Shown here: in pieces, positions 9,300 through 17,495 of the stretch | Numbering within the stretch: position 1 is the first letter of the stretch | How the letters are laid out: every line of letters begins with the position of its first letter | Origin: Mitsuokella sp047974105 | GTDB taxonomy: Bacteria > Bacillota > Negativicutes > Selenomonadales > Selenomonadaceae | DNA length: 64,000 bases | Assembly: GCF_047974105.1 (NCBI RefSeq) | Contig: NZ_JBHYRS010000004.1 | Location: 62,001-126,000 of the forward strand | Reading direction: 5' to 3' | Notes under the pieces: model-generated | The model's input: the letters and a program-made list of their open reading frames with translations, nothing else | Databases searched by the model: none | Told to the model about the DNA's origin: nothing | Position numbers and translations under genes: made by a program

Positions 9300-10427
9300 T
9301 TACTTTACATCAACCCATGCATGCTTGTCAGCCGACTCGAGGATGGCTTTGACCGTGCGGTCAATCTTGTAGCCGAACTCGAAGTTGCAGGTATATTTCG
9401 TACCCTTCGTGATTGCCGAGAAGAGCTCATGTGCTTCGAGAATCTTCATATCGTTGTAGGCAATGGCAATGCCGCCGGCCGGCTGGAATGCGGAATAGCC
9501 CTTGTGTTTCGGGTTCAGGAATACCTGACGGAAGCCGCGGTCGCGTTCATCATCCGACTGGAAGTAGACCTGTACTTCACCCATGCGCTCCAAATCGTAT
9601 TTGACCGAGCCCTTCGTGCCCTGAATCTCATAAGCGAGGTAATTCTTGCGGCCCGTAGCAACACGGCTCGAGGAAATCATGCCCGTAGCACCATTTGCAT
9701 ATTCCATCATGAAGGAAATGATATCCTCGTTCTCGACTTTTGCCATTTCCTTCGAGCCTTTTGCTTTTGGACGCTCCGGGAAGATCGTGCGCTTCATGGC
9801 ATCGACTTTCGTGATGTCGCCCATGATGAACTGGGAGACGGACAGCAGATGCGAGCCGAGGTCACCGAGTGCACCGCAGCCGGCCAGTTTGTTGATGTGG
9901 CGCCACGTGATCGGCAGATCCGGGTCAAGCAGCTGGTCCTGATCATAGCGGCCGATGAAGAGCATGATGTCACCGAGTGCACCGCTCTGTACGAGCTCGC
10001 GGACATAAGCATTGGCCGGGTTGCGCGTGTTGTTGAAACCGACGTAGTTGATGACGCCTTTTTCAGCAGCGAGTTTTGCGAGTTCTTCCGACTCCGCCGG
10101 AGAAATCGACAGCGGTTTCTCGCAGTATACGTTCTTGCCATTTTCAAGAGCAACCTTAGCTACTTCATAATGGAAGGCATTCGGCGTAGCGATATCGACG
10201 AGGTCAATGTCCGGATCCGTCACGAGCTCATGCCAGTCCGTCGTCATGCGATGGAAACCGATCTTATGCTGCGCGATCTTGGCACTTTCTTCATTATTAT
10301 CAGCGACCATCTCAAAAACAGGTACGCCGAAATCCGGTCCAAAAAGCATCTGCTCATTGAGCATTGCCGTGCTGTGTGCTTTGCCCATCCAACCTGCGCC
10401 AACGAGGCCAATACGAATCTCTTTCAT
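9300..10427 (-). CDS. Gfo/Idh/MocA-family NAD(P)-dependent oxidoreductase
   Basis: This 375-residue cytoplasmic dehydrogenase probably oxidises a sugar or cyclitol. It has an N-terminal Rossmann fold with VGAGWMGKAH near residues 9-18, the EKP motif in VYCEKPLSIS, and the DLGSHLLSVSQF segment in the C-terminal catalytic domain that carries the active-site His. It is longer than IolG and of a different subfamily. GAGGAGG precedes the ATG at 10427. It is the first gene of an operon with a TIM-barrel isomerase and then a GPH symporter, and is divergent from an AraC regulator. A perfect inverted repeat lies in the shared upstream region. The exact substrate is unknown. Confidence 0.8.
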   Translation of the reverse strand: MKEIRIGLVGAGWMGKAHSTAMLNEQMLFGPDFGVPVFEMVADNNEESAKIAQHKIGFHRMTTDWHELVTDPDIDLVDIATPNAFHYEVAKVALENGKNVYCEKPLSISPAESEELAKLAAEKGVINYVGFNNTRNPANAYVRELVQSGALGDIMLFIGRYDQDQLLDPDLPITWRHINKLAGCGALGDLGSHLLSVSQFIMGDITKVDAMKRTIFPERPKAKGSKEMAKVENEDIISFMMEYANGATGMISSSRVATGRKNYLAYEIQGTKGSVKYDLERMGEVQVYFQSDDERDRGFRQVFLNPKHKGYSAFQPAGGIAIAYNDMKILEAHELFSAITKGTKYTCNFEFGYKIDRTVKAILESADKHAWVDVK

Positions 10428-10504
10428 TTTTTACTCCTCCTCAATTTGTATAATCATGATTGTTTGGGGCTTTTGCATTTGCTCTAGCTCCTTACGTTGG
10501 TTAT

Positions 10505-10510
10505 ATTATA
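10505..10510 (-). promoter_or_regulatory. -10 element of the Gfo/Idh operon
   Basis: The minus strand reads TATAAT about 78 bp before the start codon. No good -35 lies at the right distance, which fits a promoter that needs activation by the divergent AraC protein. Confidence 0.45.
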
Positions 10511-10549
10511 TCTCTCTATGCGCTGGCAATCATTACATACAATTCGCAC

Positions 10550-10589
10550 AAACTATACAAAAATTACTCTATTGATTTTTGTATAGTTT
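10550..10589. promoter_or_regulatory. Perfect 15-bp inverted repeat, candidate AraC operator
   Basis: AAACTATACAAAAAT at 10550-10564 is repeated in inverse at 10575-10589 with a 10-bp spacer. The element sits between the divergent AraC (10647) and Gfo/Idh (10427) genes, about 70 bp upstream of the likely Gfo/Idh transcription start. That is a typical distance for an activator site. Confidence 0.55.
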
Positions 10590-10646
10590 CGGATTAAAAT
10601 AAAAGAAAATCCACCATTTTCATCTATATGATAAGAGGTGTTCATC

Positions 10647-11480
10647 ATGGAAATACGCGATAAGGGCGTTGTGCCGCCGTCCTTCATGGACTTCTCGATC
10701 CCTTCGAGTTTTGCCCAGCAGGCACTTTATTACACACCGGAGTTCGGGCATTTTTACTGTCAGGAGAATTACCGGGTCAAGCGGCCGTACATCGATTCCT
10801 CTTTGCTGATGTTCGTAAAGAGCGGCGTCTTCTACGCTGAAAGCCGGGAACAGAAGGCAGCCGCCCATGCCGGTGAGGTTCTGCTGCTCGACTGCCGCTA
10901 CGCACATATCTACGGCTGTCAGGAAGCCGGCGACTTCCTCTGGTTCCATTTCCGCGGAGCGGAAAGCGCCGCCTATACAGGCTATCTCTTCGAAAAAAAC
11001 GGACTGCTCTTCACGGGTGAGAATATTCCGCTGCTTGAGCCGACCTTCCAGAGCATCCTCTCCATGGGACAGTATACGCTGCAAAGCGAGGCGATCCTTT
11101 CACACCGCATTGACCGCATTCTCATGAATCTCGCCAATTTAGAGGGCAGTTCCCAGCCGGTCAACGAAACCCTCGCGCCGGCCCTGCAGCATATTCAGGA
11201 ACATTATGCAGAGCCTCTTGAACTCGACACGCTGGCCGGCCTATGCCTGCTGAGTCCCTCGCACTTCATCCGCACCTTCAAGAAATACCTCGGCTGCACG
11301 CCGCATGAGTACGTCCTGCAGTACCGCCTGCGCCAGTCCAAACACCTGCTGCAGACCACCGCGGATTCCATCGAGACCATCGCGGAAAACTGCGGTTTCA
11401 ACAGCGCCTCGCATTTTGCCCGCGCCTTCAAACACGTCAACCACATGACCCCGACAGACTTCCGCCATCTCGATTTCTAA
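10647..11480 (+). CDS. AraC-family transcriptional regulator
   Basis: This 277-residue regulator has an N-terminal cupin-like sensor (with LLDCRYAHIYG near residues 84-94) and a C-terminal AraC double helix-turn-helix (PSHFIRTFKKYLGCTPHEYV and SASHFARAFKHVNHMTPTDF). The ATG at 10647 is chosen because AAGAGGTG ends six bases upstream; a GTG at 10638 overlaps that ribosome site. It is divergent from the Gfo/Idh-isomerase-symporter operon and very likely controls it through the palindrome at 10550-10589. Its sensor is related to that of the AraC protein at 2700-3629. The ligand is unknown; a sugar or cyclitol is inferred. Confidence 0.83.
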   Translation: MEIRDKGVVPPSFMDFSIPSSFAQQALYYTPEFGHFYCQENYRVKRPYIDSSLLMFVKSGVFYAESREQKAAAHAGEVLLLDCRYAHIYGCQEAGDFLWFHFRGAESAAYTGYLFEKNGLLFTGENIPLLEPTFQSILSMGQYTLQSEAILSHRIDRILMNLANLEGSSQPVNETLAPALQHIQEHYAEPLELDTLAGLCLLSPSHFIRTFKKYLGCTPHEYVLQYRLRQSKHLLQTTADSIETIAENCGFNSASHFARAFKHVNHMTPTDFRHLDF

Positions 11481-11504
11481 ATTCTTCATAAGACTTAAGA
11501 CGAC

Positions 11505-11548
11505 AAAAAGCCTTTCCCCCTGGCAAAACCAGAGAGGAAAGGCTTTTT
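11505..11548. terminator. Bidirectional intrinsic terminator
   Basis: AAAAAGCCTTTCC at 11505-11517 pairs with GGAAAGGCTTTTT at 11536-11548. It serves the AraC gene on the plus strand and the convergent cytidylate-kinase-like gene on the minus strand. Confidence 0.8.
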
Positions 11549-11571
11549 CCTGTTCTATGAAATAAGGAGAA

Positions 11572-12189
11572 TCAGGCTTTTTTCTCAGCAGCGCGTTTCT
11601 GACGCAGCTCGATATACGAGATGATGAGGTCTGCTGCTGCTTCAAGCGAGATCTTGCTCGTGTTGATCATGAGATCGTAGTTCTGCGGATCGCCCCAGGT
11701 GCGGCCCGTGTAGTACGCATAGTACTGCTCACGGTGCTTGTCTTCGGCATCGAGGTCTTTGAGCGTATGGCCGGCATAATGCGTCTTGGCGCGCTCCTGG
11801 CGGAAATCATCGTCCGCATAGATGAAGAACGAGAACGTATTTGGATGGTCCTTGAGGATATAGTCAGCGCAGCGGCCGAGGAATACGGCACCCGTGCCTT
11901 CCTTGGCAATGCCCAGAATAACCTTTGCCTGTTCGATGTACATGCGGTTGTGCATTGGCACGCGGACATACGCATAGTCGCCGAGGTTGCCCATGCAGTT
12001 CTCCGGTGCGTTGTAGGAACGGTCGATGAGGTCATGGAAATTGTTTTCCTCGCCCATGTTCTGAGCTGCCATGGCCACGACCTTGCGGTCATAGCGGCGT
12101 ACGCCCATTTTCTTCGCGACAAGGTCAGCAACTTCGCGGCCGCCGCTGCCATACTGACGTGTAATCGTAACAAGAGTGTTCTTTTCCAT
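11572..12189 (-). CDS. Cytidylate kinase-like family protein
   Basis: This is a 205-residue protein of the cytidylate-kinase-like P-loop family, whose members are thought to phosphorylate small molecules and whose real substrates are mostly unknown. The N-terminus TITRQYGSGGREVADLVAKK carries the glycine-rich nucleotide loop in the form GSGGREV, and LGRCADYIL with later arginines fits the lid region. GAGGGAAG precedes the ATG. It is downstream of a GPH symporter on the same strand, with a hairpin between them. That context suggests a kinase for an imported polyol or a regulatory role, but this is speculation. It is not the housekeeping Cmk, which has a different N-terminus. Confidence 0.7.
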   Translation of the reverse strand: MEKNTLVTITRQYGSGGREVADLVAKKMGVRRYDRKVVAMAAQNMGEENNFHDLIDRSYNAPENCMGNLGDYAYVRVPMHNRMYIEQAKVILGIAKEGTGAVFLGRCADYILKDHPNTFSFFIYADDDFRQERAKTHYAGHTLKDLDAEDKHREQYYAYYTGRTWGDPQNYDLMINTSKISLEAAADLIISYIELRQKRAAEKKA

Positions 12190-12231
12190 AATACTTCCCT
12201 CTTCTTTCTAAATTTCAAATTCCAAAAACAA

Positions 12232-12262
12232 AGCCGGCCTCTCCCGAGGGATCGAGCCGGCT
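12232..12262 (-). terminator. Intercistronic terminator-like hairpin
   Basis: AGCCGGC at 12232-12238 pairs with GCCGGCT at 12256-12262. On the minus strand the stem is followed by TTGTTTTTGG. It lies between the symporter stop (12280) and the kinase-like gene start (12189). Confidence 0.6.
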
Positions 12263-12279
12263 GTATCTAACAGTGAATC

Positions 12280-13671
12280 TTAGAGTTCGCCTTTTGCTTC
12301 ACGAGCAACGAGGTCACGCATGATCTGCGGATAAACCTTATCGAGTTTGTAGAAAGCAAGGACGAGAATCAGGACAGCCCAGACGAACATTGGGCCCCAT
12401 TCATAGATCGAAACAATCATGTTGATAACGTCCTGGGACTGAGCAACAGCACCCGAAGAAGTAGCGACATAACCGACATAGGAGAGCAGGCCCGTAAGAG
12501 CTGCACTCGTGAGGCCGGAGCCGACTTTCGTACCAACGGAACCGCCGGAGAAGATCAGGCCTTCCTGACGGATATGCGTCTTCCACTGGCCATACTCAAC
12601 AGCATCGCCGAGGAAACCGAAGATAACGGACTGGACAGGAGCAAAACCGATGCCGCGGATAACGCAGCTGAAGACGACCCAGTTGAAGTCCATCGGATTC
12701 AGAAGGAAGATTGCATGACCGACAAAGCAGACGATGACGCCGGCAAGACTCATGTTGCGTTTGCCAAAGCGTTTGAGGAGTCTCGGGCTGAAGACAGCCA
12801 TGACGAAAATCGTGATGAGTGTTTCAAGGAGATACAGTCCGCTGTAAAGCGAATCGTTCATGAAGATGTATTTGCAGTAATACGGCAGGATGGTACCAGT
12901 AATCGTGAAGATGACGTTCTGCATCATCCAGATAATCATGCCGGCCCAGAAGTATTTGTTGACAGCAAGGCATTTGAGGGCTTTGCCGACAGGTACTTTT
13001 GCGACTTTTTCACGAGCTTCAATAACAACTGTTTCTTTACATTTTGAGAAGCAGAACAGAAGCAGGAAGAGTGCTACGATTGCCCACACGCTCATGACTT
13101 CAACCCAAGCCATCTGGTTGTCGCCGAACATCTTGACGAGCGGCAGCGTGGCCGAAACGGAAAGAATACGGCCCCATGGGGACAGGCACATACGCGTGAT
13201 GGAAAGCATGTCACGCTCTTTCGAAGAACGCGTCATCATCGCAGACAGAGAGCCGTACGGCAGGTTCAGGGCCGTGTAGCAGACCGTCGTGCAGAGGTTG
13301 TAGGTTACGAACAGGTATGCAAACTGCATAGCTGACGAACCATGTGGTACCGTATAAATAAGGACGATAGAAATTGCGAATGGCACGCTCATCCAGAGGA
13401 TCCATGGTCTTGATTTGCCCCACTTGGAATTCGTGCGCTCGACGATGAAGCCCATGATGACATCAGAGAAGCCATCGAAGCAACGGGAAATCAACATGAC
13501 CAGACCAACCATAGCTGGGTCGATGCCAGCATAGTCAGTGTAGAAGAAGGTCAGGATGCCCATTGCACCCCAAACGACGTTCTGTGCGGTATCACCGAGG
13601 CCATACGCGATTCGCGTCAGCCAAGAGAGATGCGCGCCGGATTCAGCCGGAGCTGCTCCTGGATTACTCAT
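12280..13671 (-). CDS. GPH-family sugar/cyclitol:cation symporter
   Basis: This 463-residue MFS_2 symporter has about twelve membrane segments and is closely related to the truncated protein at 1-1287 (shared FVERTNSKWGKSRPWILWM is nearly unchanged). The ATG at 13671 follows GGGAGGGG; the frame is open 21 codons further but without a ribosome site. It has its own AT-rich upstream region, and a cytidylate-kinase-like gene follows it. Keeping three similar symporters in one polyol region suggests either different substrates or different regulation. Inositol uptake is a reasonable guess but not shown. Confidence 0.85.
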   Translation of the reverse strand: MSNPGAAPAESGAHLSWLTRIAYGLGDTAQNVVWGAMGILTFFYTDYAGIDPAMVGLVMLISRCFDGFSDVIMGFIVERTNSKWGKSRPWILWMSVPFAISIVLIYTVPHGSSAMQFAYLFVTYNLCTTVCYTALNLPYGSLSAMMTRSSKERDMLSITRMCLSPWGRILSVSATLPLVKMFGDNQMAWVEVMSVWAIVALFLLLFCFSKCKETVVIEAREKVAKVPVGKALKCLAVNKYFWAGMIIWMMQNVIFTITGTILPYYCKYIFMNDSLYSGLYLLETLITIFVMAVFSPRLLKRFGKRNMSLAGVIVCFVGHAIFLLNPMDFNWVVFSCVIRGIGFAPVQSVIFGFLGDAVEYGQWKTHIRQEGLIFSGGSVGTKVGSGLTSAALTGLLSYVGYVATSSGAVAQSQDVINMIVSIYEWGPMFVWAVLILVLAFYKLDKVYPQIMRDLVAREAKGEL

Positions 13672-13985
13672 TGAAAACCCCTCCCAATAATAATATGGAA
13701 TTAAATATTTCTTGTGGATGAAGTCTCTCTTCATCTCTGTCTATATAATATTTTAATAGTTTTCGCACTATTTTGCCTATACTTTTTTGTCTTTTATGAG
13801 TAAGTTATGATTTTCTTTTGCTTGACTCATTAGCATTTTCAAGGCTTTATTGAGGTTATAACGCCAATGAAGAATTATCTTGCTATAAAATATTGCTTTC
13901 TGCCCTATGAACAATAAAAAAGACGGGGAAATTCCTGTCATTCCCCGCCTTTTCCAGTAAACGTTTCCTTTGAGATTGTCCCAGA
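13672..13985. other. 314-bp intergenic region: symporter promoter region plus terminator
   Basis: The right part holds the terminator of the EamA gene at 13986-14879. The left part is AT-rich and should carry the promoter of the symporter. It contains a small inverted repeat, AATAGT at 13755-13760 with ACTATT at 13767-13772. I see no reading frame or RNA gene in it. Confidence 0.5.
13916..13954 (-). terminator. Intrinsic terminator of the EamA transporter gene
   Basis: GACGGGGAA at 13922-13930 pairs with TTCCCCGCC at 13941-13949 with one mismatch. The minus strand continues into a TCTTTTTTATT run. Confidence 0.75.
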
Positions 13986-14879
13986 TTATGATTTCAGTCC
14001 ACTATGTGTTGTCAGATAAACGCCGGCAAAAATTGCTGCGGCTCCAGCGAGCTCCTTGAAGCCAATAACCTCACCAAAGCAGAGCACACCGCCGATCATG
14101 CCGACCACCGGTGTGATGTTCTGGAAAATCGAGGTCACGCTCGCACCGGCATTGTGCACGCCGATATTCCAGAACAGCATGGCCATAACGCCGCCAAAGA
14201 TAACGGTGTAAAAAAAGGCCAGCCATAAAGAGGTGCTCAGCATGACAGGAGCAAACTGCCCTGTGATGAGTCCATAGCCCGTCACGATAAACGCGCCGAA
14301 GATGCCGGCCCAGCCCGTTGTCTGCAGGGCCGACATGCGGCGCATGATCTTGAGTGCAATAAGAGAATACGTGGTCCAGGCGACCTGTGCGAGCAAAAAG
14401 AGAATATCGCCTTCATTAAAGGACAGCGTCCGCATAACCTCAAGAGAACCATGACTGATGACAATCAAAGCCCCCGCAAAAGACAGGACGATACCGCCCC
14501 AGGCCAGGAGACTCAAGCGCTCGCGGACAAAAATTGCCGCGAGAAAGGCCGTGATGGCAGGGCTGGCCGCTGCAATCAGGGTGCAGTTCGTGACGGTCGA
14601 GATGCCCAGGCCGGTAAACTGCATGACATTGTTGAGGCCGATGCCCGTCACGCCCATGAGGAAGAGCCCCAAAAGGCAGCTGCGCGGCGGCAGGAGTTTC
14701 TCACCGCGGTAAACTGACAGCGCCAAAAGTGTCGTGCCGATCAGATAATAGCGCATGGCCGTGATGGTCACAGGCGACCAGACTGCCACCAGCCATTTGA
14801 TGCAGAGCGGCTGAATGCCCCAGATAATCGTAGTTGCCGCGAGCAGGAAATACGTCTTTCGCTTGGTTGCTTCGTCCAT
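13986..14879 (-). CDS. EamA-family (DMT) transporter
   Basis: This 297-residue inner-membrane protein has ten predicted membrane segments in two EamA repeats; ATTIIWGIQPLCIKWLV opens the first and LFWNIGVHNAGASVTSIFQN lies in the second. Such proteins move amino acids, sugars or other small metabolites, usually outward. AAGGAAAGGG precedes the ATG at 14879. It follows the GntP permease by 70 bp on the same strand and ends at a strong terminator, so the two may share a transcript. The substrate is unknown. It is only distantly similar to the other EamA protein at 5752-6603. Confidence 0.8.
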   Translation of the reverse strand: MDEATKRKTYFLLAATTIIWGIQPLCIKWLVAVWSPVTITAMRYYLIGTTLLALSVYRGEKLLPPRSCLLGLFLMGVTGIGLNNVMQFTGLGISTVTNCTLIAAASPAITAFLAAIFVRERLSLLAWGGIVLSFAGALIVISHGSLEVMRTLSFNEGDILFLLAQVAWTTYSLIALKIMRRMSALQTTGWAGIFGAFIVTGYGLITGQFAPVMLSTSLWLAFFYTVIFGGVMAMLFWNIGVHNAGASVTSIFQNITPVVGMIGGVLCFGEVIGFKELAGAAAIFAGVYLTTHSGLKS

Positions 14880-14949
14880 ATAAGCCCTTCCTTTCCTTCA
14901 AGATTTACAAAAAACGTTGGGAACCACCAAAAAAATTACTTCATGCAAA

Positions 14950-16365
14950 TCATTCAATGCCCGTAACCAGATAGATTCCGAGGCAGACAAAGACGACAAG
15001 TGTTTTGAGAAGTGTCAGAATGACCACATCGTAGTACGATTCACGGTGCGTGAGGCCGCAGACAGCCAGCAGCGTGACAAGAGCACCGGACTGCGGTACC
15101 GTATCAATGCATTCCGAAGCCATGCAGATGATGCGGTGCAGGACATCGGGACTCATGCCAATCTGCTGGGCCCAGGCCAGCCATTCCTGACCGAGCATGC
15201 CAAGGGCAATCGTCATGCCGCCCGAAGATGAGCCCGTCACGCCTGTCATAATGCCCGTCGTAACGATGGCCGACATCAAAGGACCGTCGCCAATCTGCAG
15301 GCCGAGCAGGGCTTCCTTGATGATGGCAAAAGCCGGCAGAGCGGCAATGACGCAGCCATAGGCATAGCCGGAAGCGACATTGAGAATGGCTGTAGTCGAA
15401 CCAATCGCGCCCGTATTGATTGGTTTCGTGAGACCGCCCTTAAGACGCAGGCGCTTGCGGCCGATGATGGCCGCGGCAATACAGCTGACGATGAGCGCGG
15501 CATTGATGGACCAGATGGCCTGTACCTTATCAACACCGCCCGCGAGCAGCGAAAGGTGCAGCGGTACAAAAGAATCCAGGCTCGTCGGATCCCAGTGATA
15601 AGCCCAGTCCCAATGAAACGGATTGCTAATGATGAGGTTCAGCACAATGACAAGCAGCAGCGGCAGAGCCGAAAGCCTCCAGTCCGGCAGAGCCTCACGC
15701 GATTCTTCCGGCTCATTGAGGACGTGATGGCCATAGCCCTCGCCCTTCGCCTTGAGTTTTTTGTGACGATAGCTCACCCAGCCCCAGGCCAGCAGGAAGT
15801 AAAGCACGCCGCCAATCAGGCCGAGTATTGGTGCAGACCACGTCGACGTACCGAAAAAAGAAGTCGGGATGATGTTCTGAATCTGCGGCGTACCCGGAAT
15901 GGCCACCATACTGTAGGTAAAAATACCCATCCAGAGCAGGCCCGGCAAAAGTTTTTTCGGAATGTCAGCCTGCTTAAAGAGGATGGCTGCAAACGGATAC
16001 ATGACAAAGGCGACGACAAAAACCGAAAGACCACCATATGTCAAAACACCGCAGCCTAAGAGCACGGCAAGGATGGCCTTATCACGGCCGAGTGCTGTGA
16101 CAATCTTATCGGCAACAGCAGCCGCGAGACCGCCCTGCTCCATGATCTTGGCAAAAACAGCGCCGAGCAGAAAAACAGGATAATACGTCTTGATGTACTC
16201 AGCTGCCTTGGTCATGTAGATTTCGCTGTAAACCGGCATGGAAGCATGGCCGCTGCCGATAGCTGCCACGACCGCAAAAATCGGTGCAATGAAGATAATG
16301 GAATAGCCGCGATACGCGAAAAACATCAGGAGTATCAGGCTGAAGACAATCATGCTGATTCCCAT
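14950..16365 (-). CDS. GntP-family permease (gluconate/organic acid:H+ symporter type)
   Basis: This is a 471-residue inner-membrane permease with about twelve to fourteen hydrophobic segments. The GGGMTIALGMLGQEWLAWAQ region near the C-terminus and the IPGTPQIQNIIPTSFFGTS segment are typical of the GntP/citrate-like superfamily, which imports gluconate, glycerate or other hydroxy acids. AAAGGAA precedes the ATG. It lies downstream of iolE but beyond a terminator, with a palindrome just upstream. It might move an acid product or substrate linked to inositol catabolism, such as 3-hydroxypropionate or an aldonate. That role is inference only. Confidence 0.75.
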   Translation of the reverse strand: MGISMIVFSLILLMFFAYRGYSIIFIAPIFAVVAAIGSGHASMPVYSEIYMTKAAEYIKTYYPVFLLGAVFAKIMEQGGLAAAVADKIVTALGRDKAILAVLLGCGVLTYGGLSVFVVAFVMYPFAAILFKQADIPKKLLPGLLWMGIFTYSMVAIPGTPQIQNIIPTSFFGTSTWSAPILGLIGGVLYFLLAWGWVSYRHKKLKAKGEGYGHHVLNEPEESREALPDWRLSALPLLLVIVLNLIISNPFHWDWAYHWDPTSLDSFVPLHLSLLAGGVDKVQAIWSINAALIVSCIAAAIIGRKRLRLKGGLTKPINTGAIGSTTAILNVASGYAYGCVIAALPAFAIIKEALLGLQIGDGPLMSAIVTTGIMTGVTGSSSGGMTIALGMLGQEWLAWAQQIGMSPDVLHRIICMASECIDTVPQSGALVTLLAVCGLTHRESYYDVVILTLLKTLVVFVCLGIYLVTGIE

Positions 16366-16393
16366 AGGGATAATTCCTTTCTATATAATATAT

Positions 16394-16406
16394 TGTGCAG
16401 TGCACA
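16394..16406. promoter_or_regulatory. 13-bp palindrome upstream of the GntP permease
   Basis: TGTGCAGTGCACA is a perfect palindrome around its central base, about 28 bp before the permease start. It could be an operator. Confidence 0.35.
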
Positions 16407-16429
16407 GGGGATGAGAACGGCAGATAAAA

Positions 16430-16477
16430 GGGGCTGCCCCCCTGCCCATGTTGCATGATGGACAGGAGAGCAGCCCC
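16430..16477 (-). terminator. Intrinsic terminator of the iol operon
   Basis: GGGGCTGC at 16430-16437 pairs with GCAGCCCC at 16470-16477. The minus strand continues CTTTTATC. It lies just beyond the iolE stop at 16502 and would end the main iol transcript. Confidence 0.6.
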
Positions 16478-16501
16478 TGAAAATCCGATGTCTTTTGACA
16501 A

Positions 16502-17389
16502 TCAGATATGTGCTTTTTCTTTGATGTACTTGCGAGCCTTGATCGCATACTCGAGCGGGTTGGCTTTTGCCGGATCCTGCTCAGCTTCGACGATGAACCA
16601 GCCATCATAGTCGCTGGCGTTGATGATGTCGAAGATCGGACCAAAGTCGATATCGCCATCGCCCGGTACCGTGAACATACCAGCGCGGACGCCGGCGAGG
16701 AAGCTCATGTTTTCTTCCTTGACCTTGTTGCGTACGTCCATGCGGATATCCTTGAGATGTACGTGGCGGATGCGCGGCAGATATTTCTTGAGGATATAGA
16801 TTGGATCCTCACCGGAGCAGACGAGATGACCCGTATCATAAAGCAGGAAGACGAGATCCGGATCCGTCATTTCCATGAGGCGGTCAATTTCTTCCGTCGT
16901 CTGGACGCAGGTGCCCATGTGATGATGATACGTCATCGTCAGGCCGATTTTCTTAGCGACAGCGCCGAGTTTGTTGAGGCCTTCAGCCAGCGTCTTCCAC
17001 TGCTCTTCCGTGTTATGCGGTTTGTCACGGAAAACAGCTTTGTCGAGCTTGCCCTGAACGCTCGTGCCCTGCTCTGCAACATTGCAGAACTTAGCGCCCA
17101 TAGCTTTGAGGAATTCGCAGTGTTTGATGAAGTCTTTTTCGACCTGCTCATACGGCTGCGTGAGCAGATAGGAGCTGAACCAAGCGCTGGCAATCTGCAG
17201 TCCGCGCAGATCAAGTGCCTTCTTGAGGACAGCTGGATCTTTCGGGTACTTGTTGCCGATTTCGCAGCCCGTGAAACCAGCCAGAGCCATTTCACTGACG
17301 CACTGCTCAAAGGTGTTCTCTTTGCCGAGGTCCGGCATGTCGTCGTTCGTCCAAGCAATCGGAGCGATACCAAGTTTGATGTTAGCCAT
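16502..17389 (-). CDS. iolE: myo-Inosose-2 dehydratase
   Basis: It dehydrates 2-keto-myo-inositol to 3D-(3,5/4)-trihydroxycyclohexane-1,2-dione, the second step of the pathway, in the cytoplasm. The 295-residue TIM-barrel protein has the IolE hallmarks: IAPIAWTNDDMPDLG at the N-terminus, TYHHHMGTCVQT in the middle, FLLYDTGHLVCSG, IRHVHLKDIRMD, and FTVPGDGDIDFGPIF followed by VEAEQDPA at the end. These carry the metal-binding His, Asp and Glu residues. The ATG at 17389 follows GGGGG; the frame extends 29 codons further upstream without a ribosome site. It is the last gene of the iol operon, 106 bp after iolD. Confidence 0.93.
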   Translation of the reverse strand: MANIKLGIAPIAWTNDDMPDLGKENTFEQCVSEMALAGFTGCEIGNKYPKDPAVLKKALDLRGLQIASAWFSSYLLTQPYEQVEKDFIKHCEFLKAMGAKFCNVAEQGTSVQGKLDKAVFRDKPHNTEEQWKTLAEGLNKLGAVAKKIGLTMTYHHHMGTCVQTTEEIDRLMEMTDPDLVFLLYDTGHLVCSGEDPIYILKKYLPRIRHVHLKDIRMDVRNKVKEENMSFLAGVRAGMFTVPGDGDIDFGPIFDIINASDYDGWFIVEAEQDPAKANPLEYAIKARKYIKEKAHI

Positions 17390-17495
17390 TTTGACAAACC
17401 CCCAAAATATGATATTAAATATGGGTCTTCCTGCCGCCCTGCTTAAAGGCAGAACAGCAGGCGCCCTCTTATACATCTAGAAAAAACGTTAAATA

